DNA of 19,756 nt from contig JAPUKT010000473.1 of NCBI GenBank assembly GCA_027295555.1, positions 1 through 19,756 of the forward strand. Direction: 5' to 3'. Below the pieces are notes generated by a model, which was not told the origin of the DNA, made no database searches, and saw only the letters and a program-made list of their open reading frames with translations. A program made the position numbers and the translations under genes. This DNA is from Deltaproteobacteria bacterium (GTDB lineage Bacteria > Myxococcota_A > Polyangia > Polyangiales > Houyiibacteriaceae). Positions 1 through 9,400 of the stretch are shown piece after piece. How positions within the stretch are numbered: the stretch's first letter is position 1; each line of letters opens with the position of its first letter.

Positions 1-2
1 TC

Positions 3-980
3 GACGAGGCAGGCAATTTCGAAGACGGCACAACCGTGCTCCATCTGACCCGGCCGATCGCGGCCCTCGCCAAGCAGGCAGGCTCGGACGAGAGCGCCGT
101 CGCCGCACGGCTCGCGGCCATTCGGGAAAAACTATTTGATATCAGAGAGATACGCGCGAAACCGTTTCGGGACGAGAAGATTATCGCCTCTTGGAACGGT
201 CTGATGGCCGGCACGTTTGCCGAGGCGGGAGCTGCCTTCGGCGAGCCTCGGTTCGTCGAGCGGGCGACAAAGGCCCTCGGGTGCGTCCGGGATGCGCTCT
301 GGAGCCCGCCGTCGCTGTCACGCATCTCCAAGGATGGGTCGCGCCAGGGGCGGGGCTTCTTGGTGGACTACGCCGAGGTCTCGAACGCCGCCCTCGATCT
401 CTACGAAGCGACCTTCGAGGCCTCGTGGGCGGATTGGGCGCGGGAGCTCGCGGATGCCGCGCTCGAGAAGTTTTGGGACGAAGGGGCGGGGCTTCTGTTC
501 TTCGCGGAGCAAAGCGACGACTTGGTGCTCCGGAGCGAGGACAACATCGATACCGCCGTGCCGTCGGGGAGCTCGAGCATGCTGCGCGCGTTGATGCGCC
601 TCCACGCACTGTTTCATGAGGGGCCGTACCATGCAGTGGCGGAGCGGGTTCTCGAGCGACGGGCCGCTTCGGCGATCGAAAACCCATTCGGCTATGGCCA
701 TCTCGTCGGCGTCGTGGATCAGTGGCTTCACGGTCCGTGCCAGGTGTTGTTCGTCGACGGCGAGCAGGATGGCCGAGACGTGGGCGCATTGGCGGACGCG
801 GCACGCGCGACCTTCGTGCTAGACCGCATGCTGACGACGGCGAGGGACGGTGCAGGCAGCGCCGAACGCCTGCTCGGAGAAACGCCCACCAGGATGGGAG
901 CCTACGTGTGCCGCAACCGAACGTGCACACCTCCGATCGAAGACCCAGCGGCACTTCGCCGGGTGCTCGAGGAGGGCTGA
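3..980 (+). CDS. YyaL/DUF255-type protein, C-terminal part (5' end outside window)
   Basis: The frame is open from the first complete codon at position 3, and the true start lies upstream. The GTG at 36 is internal, because the residues before it (DEAGNFEDGT, leading into VLHL) match the conserved GNFEG..ILHL segment of the family. What remains is the alpha-helical, six-hairpin-glycosidase-like C-terminal region of the YyaL/SPATA20 family, whose missing N-terminus is normally a thioredoxin-like DUF255 domain. Diagnostic motifs are KPFRDEKIIASWNGLM (fragment residues about 53-68), FLVDYAE, DNIDTAVPSGSSS and the C-terminal AYVCRNRTCTPP. The family's biochemical role is unsettled: the fold resembles sugar epimerases and the N-terminus a thioredoxin, but no reaction can be assigned here. 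Only 68 bp separate it from citrate synthase on the same strand, so co-transcription is possible. The family call is secure; the function is not. Confidence 0.88.
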   Translation, partial: DEAGNFEDGTTVLHLTRPIAALAKQAGSDESAVAARLAAIREKLFDIREIRAKPFRDEKIIASWNGLMAGTFAEAGAAFGEPRFVERATKALGCVRDALWSPPSLSRISKDGSRQGRGFLVDYAEVSNAALDLYEATFEASWADWARELADAALEKFWDEGAGLLFFAEQSDDLVLRSEDNIDTAVPSGSSSMLRALMRLHALFHEGPYHAVAERVLERRAASAIENPFGYGHLVGVVDQWLHGPCQVLFVDGEQDGRDVGALADAARATFVLDRMLTTARDGAGSAERLLGETPTRMGAYVCRNRTCTPPIEDPAALRRVLEEG

Positions 981-1048
981 GGCTCGACTTGCGCCGCTTG
1001 GGCTAACAGCTAGGTTGCCGCCGACGTTCTAGCTTCGAGGCTGAGATC

Positions 1049-2197
1049 ATGGCGGAAATGCCCGAGTACATCCCTGGGCTTGCCGGCGTTCCGGCGGCTC
1101 GCACGAGTATATGCCTCATCGATGGTATTGAGGGAAAGCTCCAGTATCGGGGTTATCCCATCGAGGTTCTCTCTGAGCGCGGCACCTACGAAGAGGTTGC
1201 CTATCTGCTCGTGTTGGGGAGGCTCCCCACCGTGCAGCAGCTCGACGAGTTTCGCGCTCAGTTGATCGCCGAGCGAGGGCTGAAGTTCCGCATCATCGAT
1301 TTGCTCAAGACCCTGCCCGAGAGCGGTCACCCGATGGATGCCCTCACCGCGGCGGTGGCGGCCATGGGCATGTTCTACAAAGGTGACCACATCGAAGACC
1401 TCGAGTTTCGCCGCCTGAGCGTGATTCGCCTGATCTCGAAGCTTCCGACCATCGTTGCTGCTTGGCATCGCATCCGGCGAGGCGATAATCCGATCAAGCC
1501 GAGCAACGAGCTCAGCCACGCGGCGAACTTCCTCTACATGCTCGAGGGCGAGGTACCGACGCGGCTGGCCGAGCGGGTGTTTGACGTTGCGCTCATCCTT
1601 CACGCCGAGCACTCCATGAACGCTTCGACATTTACGGCGCGGGTGACGGGGTCGACGCTGACCGACCCGTATTCCGTCGTCGCGTCTGCGATCGGAAGCT
1701 TAGCTGGGCCGCTCCACGGCGGCGCCAATGAGCGAGTGCTCGCGACCCTCGACAGCATCGAGGACCGCTCGCCTCAAGCCGTCCGTCGATGGGCCGAAGA
1801 TCGGCTCGCGCGAAAAGAAAAGATCATGGGCTTCGGGCACCGTGTCTACAAGATCAAGGATCCGCGGGCGACGATTCTTCAAGGCCTCGCGAGGCAGTTG
1901 TTCCGGAAGTTTGGCTCGACGCCAGACTACGATCTCGCGGTCGAGCTCGAAGGGCAGATGACCGATTTGGTTGGAGGCAAGGGCATCTACCCGAACGTCG
2001 ACTTCTACAGCGGCATGGTCTACCAGAAACTCGGGATCCAGACCGACCTCTTCACACCGATTTTCGCCATTTCGCGGGTTTCTGGCTGGCTTGCGCACCT
2101 GCTCGAGCAACTTGAAGGCAATCGCATCTTCCGGCCAAGCCAGATCTGGATCGGCGAGGCCGACCGCACCTTCGTCCCAATCGAAGAGCGCGGCTGA
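1049..2197 (+). CDS. gltA: citrate synthase (short bacterial form)
   Basis: Condenses acetyl-CoA and oxaloacetate to citrate, the entry step of the TCA cycle, in the cytoplasm. At 382 residues it fits the short dimeric citrate/2-methylcitrate synthase group rather than the ~430-residue NADH-regulated hexameric type. The N-terminal SICLIDGIEGKLQYRGYPIE is the family signature. The catalytic triad is intact: His223 in GPLHGGANE, His264 in GFGHRVYKIKDPRA and Asp318 in NVDFYSG. The ATG at 1049 is chosen because the protein starts at the usual distance from the DGIEG motif; a GAGG stretch at 1037-1040 is only a weak ribosome site. No prpB or prpD neighbour is present to suggest a methylcitrate role, but sequence alone cannot exclude 2-methylcitrate synthase activity. 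The gene ends 14 bp before the convergent apbE. Confidence 0.95.
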   Translation: MAEMPEYIPGLAGVPAARTSICLIDGIEGKLQYRGYPIEVLSERGTYEEVAYLLVLGRLPTVQQLDEFRAQLIAERGLKFRIIDLLKTLPESGHPMDALTAAVAAMGMFYKGDHIEDLEFRRLSVIRLISKLPTIVAAWHRIRRGDNPIKPSNELSHAANFLYMLEGEVPTRLAERVFDVALILHAEHSMNASTFTARVTGSTLTDPYSVVASAIGSLAGPLHGGANERVLATLDSIEDRSPQAVRRWAEDRLARKEKIMGFGHRVYKIKDPRATILQGLARQLFRKFGSTPDYDLAVELEGQMTDLVGGKGIYPNVDFYSGMVYQKLGIQTDLFTPIFAISRVSGWLAHLLEQLEGNRIFRPSQIWIGEADRTFVPIEERG

Positions 2198-2213
2198 GGA
2201 CGTCCGGCGCTCT
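2185..2213. terminator. hairpin between convergent gltA and apbE
   Basis: AGAGCGC-GG at 2185-2193 pairs with CC-GCGCTCT at 2204-2213, with one bulged G at 2206 and a 10-nt loop. The stem covers the gltA stop (2195-2197) and reaches the apbE stop (2212-2214). Since the two genes converge with a 14-bp gap, this is the only place a shared terminator could sit, and the stem forms in either transcript. Neither strand has a U-tract after the stem, so it is not a canonical intrinsic terminator. It may act with Rho, or only protect 3' ends. Confidence 0.4.
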
Positions 2214-3309
2214 ACGGATTGCAGCCCGGAAGCCGTTCGTCGATGAGCTCTACGTTCATGCGGATTTGATTCTTGGCCATCGGCGTCATGTAGACTTTGC
2301 AGTCCGCGCCGACGATGACGGCCTCCGCGGGGTAGGCGATGCGGCGCAACATCTTCAAAGCCTTCTCTGGGCCGAGCACGAACGCCGCGGTGCTCAGGGC
2401 GTCTGCGTAGATTCCCTCGGCGGTCATCACGGTTACCGAGAGTGATTTGGTCGCCGGCCTTCCCGTCTTGGGGTCGATGATGTGGTGCCAGCGTTGCCCG
2501 GTGCCATCGAAGACCGCGTGCTCGTAGTCGCCTGAGGTAGAAAACGACGCGCCCGTCGATTCGAAGGCCGCAAAGTACGTGTTCGGGTCGCGCGGATGTT
2601 GGACGCCGACACGCCAGGGGCGACCGTCTCGCATGCCGTGCACCTGGACCTGACCACCGCCGAAGATCATGTAGTTCTCGACTCCGCCACCGCGCAAAAT
2701 CGCGCCCGCTTGATCGAGCGCATACCCCTTTGCGATGCCTCCGGTTCCAATCGCCATCCCGCGCTTGCGCAGGTACACCGTGTGGCGCTGCTTGCTGACC
2801 TTGATCTTCTTGTAGTCGATCAACGCGAGCCGTGGCTTGATCTGCGCTTCGGTCGGAAGCTTCACGCTGTCCGGCCGGAAGTCGTAAAGACCCCAGAGCG
2901 CAGCCCAAGAAAGATCGAACGTGCCCCGCGACCACATCGACACGTCGATGCCGGCGTCGATCACACGCAAGGTGTCGTCGCCGACCTTCACTGGGCGCTT
3001 TCCAGCGGACGCGTTGACCATCGAGATGTCGCTATCGTCCCGCCACTCCGAGAGCACGCTCTCGAGGCGCTCGATTTCCTCGAACGCGCGTCGAATCACC
3101 GCTTCGGTGTTGGGCGGAGGCGCGTTGACCTGAATCCGAAACACCGTGCTCATCATGGGTCGGGTTCGAGAGAGAAGAGGTGCCGCGGCCTCCCCGCTGG
3201 CCGCTTCGGCGGCGGAAATAGGATTGCTCTTGTCGTCGCCGTTTTCGCAGCCGGCGGCTAACACGAACAGGGCGATCGCCGCGGTTGCTCGAAGTGACCC
3301 CTTCGACAC
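2212..3309 (-). CDS. apbE: ApbE-type FAD:protein FMN transferase, lipoprotein
   Basis: ApbE proteins transfer FMN from FAD onto a Thr/Ser of exported flavoproteins such as NqrC or RnfG, working in the periplasm with Mg2+. From the GTG at 3309 the product is 365 residues. It opens with a lipoprotein signal: basic SKGSLR, a hydrophobic stretch and lipobox LAAGC with Cys21. The ATG at 3366 is in frame but would put 19 extra polar residues before the signal, so the GTG is preferred. Family motifs are GTGGIAKGYALD (about 188-199), SGDYEH, HHIIDPKTG and the metal-binding YADALSTAAFVLG (about 302-312). The Ala/Glu-rich stretch after Cys21 is a tether. No Nqr, Rnf or FMN-binding target gene lies in the window, so its client is unknown. 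It is convergent with gltA and divergent from the DUF4159 gene (75 bp between starts). Confidence 0.92.
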   Translation of the reverse strand: MSKGSLRATAAIALFVLAAGCENGDDKSNPISAAEAASGEAAAPLLSRTRPMMSTVFRIQVNAPPPNTEAVIRRAFEEIERLESVLSEWRDDSDISMVNASAGKRPVKVGDDTLRVIDAGIDVSMWSRGTFDLSWAALWGLYDFRPDSVKLPTEAQIKPRLALIDYKKIKVSKQRHTVYLRKRGMAIGTGGIAKGYALDQAGAILRGGGVENYMIFGGGQVQVHGMRDGRPWRVGVQHPRDPNTYFAAFESTGASFSTSGDYEHAVFDGTGQRWHHIIDPKTGRPATKSLSVTVMTAEGIYADALSTAAFVLGPEKALKMLRRIAYPAEAVIVGADCKVYMTPMAKNQIRMNVELIDERLPGCNP

Positions 3310-3384
3310 GGCGCAACTGTCGTCGTGAACCCGTCGCCCGTCAACCCGGCTTGCGCTTTCGTGCATGATTGGTACTGCTCACCC

Positions 3385-4152
3385 ATGACCTTGGGGTCAG
3401 GGGTGCGTTCTGCTTGCTTCGCTTTGGTACTGGCCTGCCTTTCAGTGGCTCCAGCCCAGAGAGCTTCGGCATTCGGCGATGCGACAGAGGTCGAGATCGT
3501 CGCGTTGGATGTCGCCAAAGGCAAGGACGGCAGCCAATCGGTCACCCAACGATTGGCCTGGGAGCTCCGCAAGAGAACGAGCGTCGACCCGCTGCTCGAG
3601 CCCGGGCGTGCACGTCTGGACGACGACTCGCTGTTCAGAAGCCCTTTTGTGTACTGGCGGGGGAATGAAGAGTTCCCGCCCCTCAGCGAGGAATCGATCG
3701 AAGCGCTTCGGCGCTATGTGCACCGCGGCGGGTTCATTCTCATCGATGACGCTTCCGCAGGAGGGGAAGGCTTCAATCGTGCGGTCCGTCGGGAGCTGCT
3801 CCGCGCGTTTCCGGCGAGGCCTCTCAAGGCAATCCCCGACGACCATACGATCTATCGCTCCTTTTATTTGTTGGGCCGGCCCGTGGGGCGAGTCGAGGGC
3901 CCCGAGTTCCTCGAAGGGATCACCTATGGCGACCGTATCGCGATCGTGTACAGCCGGCACGACTTGGGGGGTGCGCTCCAGCGCGACAAGCTCGGCGCAT
4001 GGACTCAGGCCGTCGTTCCAGGGGGCAGGGGGCAGCGCGAGCAGGCGATTCGGTTGGCGGTGAACCTAGTCCTCTACGCCCTGTGCACGGACTACAAAGA
4101 CGACCAGGTCCACGCCCCCTTCATCATGAGACGGCGAGGCTTCGGGCACTGA
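3385..4152 (+). CDS. exported DUF4159-domain protein
   Basis: The ATG at 3385 gives 255 residues beginning with a signal peptide (basic GSGVR, hydrophobic core ACFALVLACLSVA, likely cleavage near ASA-FG). A GTG at 3325 is in frame but would add 20 residues ahead of the signal and overlap the apbE upstream region. The mature part has the DUF4159 pattern: PFVYWRGNEEFPPLSEES, YVHRGGFILIDDAS, DHTIYRSFYLL, and the C-terminal YALCTDYKDDQVHAPFIMRRR. The FILIDD segment resembles a glutamine-amidotransferase-like fold without the catalytic Cys. DUF4159 proteins commonly accompany VWA/Bat-type membrane proteins; the stop here is 3 bp before the start of such a gene, so the two are almost certainly co-translated. 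The molecular function is unknown in the family. Confidence 0.88.
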   Translation: MTLGSGVRSACFALVLACLSVAPAQRASAFGDATEVEIVALDVAKGKDGSQSVTQRLAWELRKRTSVDPLLEPGRARLDDDSLFRSPFVYWRGNEEFPPLSEESIEALRRYVHRGGFILIDDASAGGEGFNRAVRRELLRAFPARPLKAIPDDHTIYRSFYLLGRPVGRVEGPEFLEGITYGDRIAIVYSRHDLGGALQRDKLGAWTQAVVPGGRGQREQAIRLAVNLVLYALCTDYKDDQVHAPFIMRRRGFGH

Positions 4153-4155
4153 GGT

Positions 4156-6378
4156 TTGTCGGTGGAAGACTGGCACTGGCAGCTTGGAATCTGGGGTGGG
4201 GCAACGACGGCTTGGGTGCTCGGCCTCGCGCTGCTGATCCTGTGGCTTCTCGAGCTTCGATCGATTCGCGGTGAAAGCAATGCGGTTCGCCGATTCACGC
4301 TTGGCGCCCTCGGTGGCATGAGCATTCTCGCGGTCTATGCTGTGGCGCTTCAGATCACGTTGGTCCGCGAGGCTTTCGAAGAGGTCGCGGGGGGAACGGT
4401 TCTACTCATCGACAACTCGCGCAGCATGACGCTCGCCGGGTCGAGCGGTGAGAGGAGCGACGCGGTCCGTGCGCTGATTCGGAAGTGGCAAGAGGACGAC
4501 CGCGTAGAGCCACTCGTCTATCGCTTTGGATCCGACACGCGCGGTGGGATTTGGAACGACCTGGCTGACACTTACGATCCCACCGACGACGAGACCAACA
4601 TCCGAGAGGGAATCAGCGCCGTGCTCGAAAAGGGCGCCGAGCAAGAGCTCGGTTCGGTCATCGTGATCACGGATGGAGCGGACCCTAGCTTTCGCGCGGA
4701 CACACTGTCACTCGATTCGTCCGCCCCCGCGATCCACTCCGTCGTGATTGGTGGCGACGATCGACTCGACGACCAGGCCATCGTGTCGCTGCGCGCGGAT
4801 TCGACCGCCTACGTCGGGGTGCCAGCGGTCATTCGTGCGGACGTGCGGGCGGTAGGGGAGCTTCGCGTACAAGAGCTCAATGTCCAGTTGTGGCACGAGA
4901 AGCGTTTGATTCAGGAGCAGTTGGTTCCGCTCGACGCCGAGGGAAATGCCAGCGTGGCTTTCGAGGTTACACCGAAACGTCCGGGCCGGACCTTGTATCG
5001 CCTCACGATACCGGTTCATGCGGACGATGAAGTGCCTCAGAACAACGAGCGTGCCGCGTTGCTGAGGGTGGGGCGCGACAGGGTTCGCGTGCTGCTCGTC
5101 GCTGGGCGTCCGAGCTGGGACGTGCGCTTCCTGCGCGACTTCATCAAACGGGACGGCTCGGTCGACCTGATTTCGTTTTTCATTCTCCGCGCGCCTAGCG
5201 ATCTGACTGCAGCGCCGACCGACGAGCTAGCCCTTATCCCCTTTCCCACCGACGAGCTTTTTCGTGAGCATCTCGGCAGCTTCGATGTCGTCATCTTTCA
5301 GAACTTCGACTTCGCGCCTTACGAGATACAAGTGTACCTCCCGCGCATTCGAGATTACGTGAAACGCGGGGGTTCTTTTTTGATGATCGGGGGTGACCAC
5401 TCCTTCTCGCTGGGGGGGTACGCCGGAACTCCCATCGAGGAAGTATTGCCGGTCAAGCTGTCGGCCGCGGGCAGCGTCGTCACAGGAAGCTACCGACCTC
5501 AGCCGAACCGGCAGCTGATACGACATCCGATCGTCGCGCTCGGGCCCGACCCAAGTTTGACCCGGCGGACATGGCAGGCCCTGCCGCCTCTACATGGGGC
5601 CAACGCGATCGCGGGGGTCAAAGAGGGCGCGCAGGTGCTGCTCGAGCACCCGCGTGCGCGTCTTCCCGGGGGCGGGCGCCGTCCGATTTTGGTCGTTGGG
5701 GAAGCTGATCGTGGTCGTGTCGCTGCCATGACGACCGATGCGTCTTGGAGGTGGAGGTTCGCCAGCGATGACGCGACCGTGGGCTCGGACGAGTACGAGC
5801 TCTTCTGGGATCGGCTGGTCCGCTGGCTGACACGCGACCCTCTGCTCGAGCCAGCTCGGATCTCGACAGACAGGGACCGCTATGGGATCGGCGCGCCGGT
5901 GATCGTGTCGGGGTTACTCAGGGACGAGCGGTATCGACCGATCGCAAACAAGCGCGTTTCACTTCGTCTCGAACCCGCTGAAGACGAGGCCACAGGTGTG
6001 GTCTCCGCCCAGACCGACCGAGAAGGCCAAGTTCGCGCGACCCTTCCAGGGCCGAACGCCGCAGGCGCCCACGAGGTGAAAGTTGCCCTCGACGGTGAAG
6101 AAATCGCTGCCGAAGTGTTCTTGGTCGAAGAAAGCGGCGACGAGCTAGCCAACCTCGAGGTCACCTCGAGCGAGCTCGAGGCAGTGGCGGAGCAGACCGG
6201 CGGACGCGTCTTCCTCTCGGTCGACGATGTGCCGCCGTTGTCGGAGCTTGCGGCGACGACACGCAAGGCTTCGGGGTTGATTTCCAAGCAGCCGTTGCTG
6301 AATCCGCTTTTCTTATTCTTCACCGTGGTCATCCTCGCGGCGACCTGGGTGGTCCGTCGTCGTTGGGGGCGTCGCTAG
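4156..6378 (+). CDS. membrane protein with VWA domain and glutamine-amidotransferase-like domain
   Basis: 740 residues. Two membrane helices come first (about 17-33 and 50-68). A von Willebrand A domain follows with a full MIDAS: Asp86-x-Ser88-x-Ser90 in LLIDNSRSM, Thr147 in DETNIREG and Asp173 in VITDGAD, so metal and ligand binding should be intact. Residues about 305-560 form a class I glutamine-amidotransferase-like domain (VRVLLVAGRPSWDVRF, FDVVIFQNFDF, YVKRGGSFLMIGGDHSFSLGG). The position of the amidotransferase Cys is occupied by IGGDHS, so no amidase activity is expected. A beta-rich region (about 565-660) precedes a C-terminal helix (about 714-733) and an Arg-rich tail. The start is TTG at 4156; GTG at 4162 is an alternative. 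The pairing with DUF4159 points to a Bat/aerotolerance-like envelope assembly, but the role is inferred from neighbourhood and not proven for this architecture. Confidence 0.85.
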   Translation: MSVEDWHWQLGIWGGATTAWVLGLALLILWLLELRSIRGESNAVRRFTLGALGGMSILAVYAVALQITLVREAFEEVAGGTVLLIDNSRSMTLAGSSGERSDAVRALIRKWQEDDRVEPLVYRFGSDTRGGIWNDLADTYDPTDDETNIREGISAVLEKGAEQELGSVIVITDGADPSFRADTLSLDSSAPAIHSVVIGGDDRLDDQAIVSLRADSTAYVGVPAVIRADVRAVGELRVQELNVQLWHEKRLIQEQLVPLDAEGNASVAFEVTPKRPGRTLYRLTIPVHADDEVPQNNERAALLRVGRDRVRVLLVAGRPSWDVRFLRDFIKRDGSVDLISFFILRAPSDLTAAPTDELALIPFPTDELFREHLGSFDVVIFQNFDFAPYEIQVYLPRIRDYVKRGGSFLMIGGDHSFSLGGYAGTPIEEVLPVKLSAAGSVVTGSYRPQPNRQLIRHPIVALGPDPSLTRRTWQALPPLHGANAIAGVKEGAQVLLEHPRARLPGGGRRPILVVGEADRGRVAAMTTDASWRWRFASDDATVGSDEYELFWDRLVRWLTRDPLLEPARISTDRDRYGIGAPVIVSGLLRDERYRPIANKRVSLRLEPAEDEATGVVSAQTDREGQVRATLPGPNAAGAHEVKVALDGEEIAAEVFLVEESGDELANLEVTSSELEAVAEQTGGRVFLSVDDVPPLSELAATTRKASGLISKQPLLNPLFLFFTVVILAATWVVRRRWGRR

Positions 6379-6411
6379 AGGAGCCGGTTTTCACGCTTCT
6401 CACCTGAGGTA

Positions 6412-6462
6412 GGCGAGCGGCTGGACATCGCCCAACGCCATCCTAGAAATAGCCGGCTCGCC
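6412..6462 (+). promoter_or_regulatory. inverted repeat abutting the uvrA start codon
   Basis: GGCGAGC at 6412-6418 is repeated inverted as GCTCGCC at 6456-6462, ending one base before the uvrA ATG at 6464. Allowing one bulged base, the stem extends by three more pairs (GGC/GCC), for about 10 bp with a loop of roughly 33 nt. No Shine-Dalgarno sequence is visible before the ATG. If the stem forms in mRNA it would hide the initiation region. I see no LexA-type box in the 85-bp gap (6379-6463). A regulatory role is speculative. Confidence 0.25.
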
Positions 6463-6463
6463 C

Positions 6464-9400
6464 ATGCAGCCCACCAAGTTACGCGGCGCCCGAACGCACA
6501 ACCTTCGCTCCATCGATCTCGATATCGACCCAGGGACCTACCTGGCGATCGTCGGGCCCTCGGGAGCAGGGAAGTCCTCGTTGGCTTTCCACACGCTCTA
6601 CGCCGAGGGGCAGCGGCGCTACGTCGAAAGCTTCAGCGCGTACGCCCGGCAGTTCCTCGAGCGCCTTTCACGTCCCCCCGTCGACGAGCTCGACCCCGTC
6701 CCCGTAGGGATCGCAGTCGACCGTCAAGCCCCCGTCCGGACCAGTCGCTCCACCGTCGGCACGATGACCGAGATCGCCGACTACACGAAGCACCTGTGGG
6801 CCCATGCGGCCGAGCTGCATTGCCCGACCTGCGAAACGATCGTCCATCGCGACGCCCCGACGCGTGCTGCCCAGACTGTGATGAAGGAACTGGCGGGGGA
6901 GAAGCTCCTCGTGACCTATCCGGTCGCGGTGGCCGACAAGGAGCACTTCCTCGGCGTTCGCGAGACGCTTCTGCGAGACGGGTATCGCCGAGTCAGGGTG
7001 AATGGGAAAGTGCGCGATCTCGACGAGGTCAGGCCCAGTGACGTCACCAATGGAAGGAGTAGCACACTCCACGTCGTTGCAGACCGCACGGTGGCGCGTG
7101 AGCGAGATCAGGCCCGGCTGGTCGAGGCGATCGAGATGGCCATGAGGCGGGGCACCGGGCGCGCCAGTGTTTGGTCCGCCGGCGGCGAAGAGCTCGGCTT
7201 CTCCGAGGGGCTCCATTGCCCCTCCTGCGACCGCTCCTTTAGACGGGCAACGCCCGGGCTGTTCAGCTTCAACAGCCCCATTGGGGCCTGCGAAACGTGC
7301 CGAGGATTTGGGCGAACGATCGAGATCGACCTCGACCGCGTGATCCCCGACTACGACCTCTCGGTCGAGGATGGTGCGATTCGGGCCTGGCAGGGCAAGG
7401 CCACCACCTGGGAGCGCAAGGAGCTTCGCAAGCAAGCGAAGAAGGTCGGCGTCCCGCTGGATGTCCCGCTTCGTGACTGGGGCCCTAACCAAATTACGTG
7501 GTTGTTCGACGGCGACGAGCTCGGATACCCGAAGGGCTGGTGGGGGATTCGAAGTTGGTTCCGGTGGATGGAATCGCGCGCGTACAAGATGCACGTTCGC
7601 GTCTTCCTGTCTCGCTATCGAAAGTACGAGACCTGTAAAGACTGCCAAGGGACCCGGCTCAAGTCCGAGGCGCTCGCGTGGCGAATCGACGACCTCAGCT
7701 TGCCGGACTTCTATGCGCTTCCAGCCTCGAAGGCACTGTCCTTTCTCGAACGCCAGGACAAGCGATTCGCGGGCGATCCGGGGGCGGCCCTCCTGTGGCG
7801 GGAGGCGATCGGGCGGCTGCGCGCGCTCCACGACGTGGGGCTCGGCTACCTTTCTCTGGATCGGACATCGAGGACTCTTTCTGGCGGAGAAACGCAACGG
7901 GTCGCGCTGACGAGCGCCCTTGGCGCGACCCTCAACGGTGCCATGTTCGTGTTGGACGAGCCGACCGTGGGACTTCATCCACGGGATGTCGAAAGGCTGC
8001 TTGGGGTAGTGCAGGCGCTCGCCAAAGACGAAAACATCGCCGTCGTCGTCGAGCACGACCCCGAAATGATCCTCGGTGCGGATCGCGTCATCGAGCTCGG
8101 ACCGGGCGCGGGAGAGAACGGCGGCGAGATCGTGTTCGATGGCACGCCGGCAGCGCTCCGTCGGGCCAAGACCGCGACCGGGGCCGCTCTCCGGGCCAAC
8201 GGATCCGTCGTGCGAGCACGGCGCGAACCGAAGGGTTGGATCGAGCTCGGGAATGCATCCGGGCACAATTTGCGAGGAGTCGACGCGTCCTTTCCGCTCC
8301 GGGTCATGACGTGCATCACCGGCGTGAGCGGGTCAGGGAAAAGCAGCCTCGTCCTCGAGACCTTGCTTCCAGCGCTTCAAAGACAGCTCGGCCTCAAGTC
8401 TGAGCATGCGCCGCTCGATTACGCGAAACTGACTGGCTTCGAGTCGTTGAAAGGCGTCATCGGCGTCGATCAGGCGCCGCTTGGCCGCACGTCACGGGGA
8501 AATGCCGCAACCTATCTGAAGATCTGGGACGTTTTTCGCAAGCGCTTTGCGGCGCAGCCCGCGGCCAAGGAGAGGGACTACAAGCCCGGGTTCTTCTCGT
8601 TCAATGTCGAGGGCGGCCGTTGCGAGGCGTGTCGGGGCGATGGGGCCGAGACGGTCGAAATGCAGTTCTTGGCGGACGTCGTCTTCTCGTGCCCCGAATG
8701 CGGCGGGATGCGGTTCACGGGGCCGGTTCTGGACGTAGAGTACATGGGGCTCAACATCGCTCAGGTGCTCCAGCTGACCGCGCACGAGGCCTCGGAGCAC
8801 TACGCAGGCGATGCCTTGATCAAGCGTGCTCTGGCGCCGCTCCTCGACGTTGGTCTCGGGTACCTTCGACTCGGCCAGCCCTTGAACACGTTGTCTGGGG
8901 GCGAGGCACAACGCCTGAAGCTCGCAGAGGCGCTGCTGCGTGCGACACCCGGCTCCGTTCTGATTTTCGACGCGCCTACCGCGGGCCTTCACGCGAACGA
9001 CATTCAGCCGCTGCTGCGGGTGCTCGATGGCCTCGTCGAACGGGGCGACACCGTGATCGTCGTCGAACATAACATGCGGGTCGCCGCCCACGTGGACTAC
9101 GTGATCGACCTCGGGCCCGGCGCCGGGGACGAGGGGGGGCGCGTCGTCGCGCACGGCGTCCCCGAAACGGTCGCCAAACGCAAGCGTTCGCAGACCGCCC
9201 CTTATCTCGCGCGAGCGATCGACGGCCAGCACTCGGCGAAGTCGACGCGGCCGCGAAAGAAGGCGAGCTCCGCGCGCAGCCAAGACCAAAAGATCAAGAT
9301 CGCAGGCGCTCGCGAGCACAACCTCAAGAACATGACCGTTCAGATCCCGCGCGAGCAACTCGTCGTGCTGACGGGACCGAGTGGAAGCGGCAAGAGCACC

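Noticed and set aside
1700..2935. 411-codon - strand frame across gltA and apbE
   Set aside because: Overlaps two confident genes and has no coherent motif.
3325..3384. Upstream GTG start for the DUF4159 protein
   Set aside because: Would place 20 polar residues before a clear signal peptide; the ATG at 3385 gives a normal signal sequence.
6668..8266. 532-codon open frame antisense to uvrA half 1
   Set aside because: A mirror of GC-rich codon bias in uvrA; no recognisable domain, Arg/Pro-rich shadow composition, wholly inside a confident gene.
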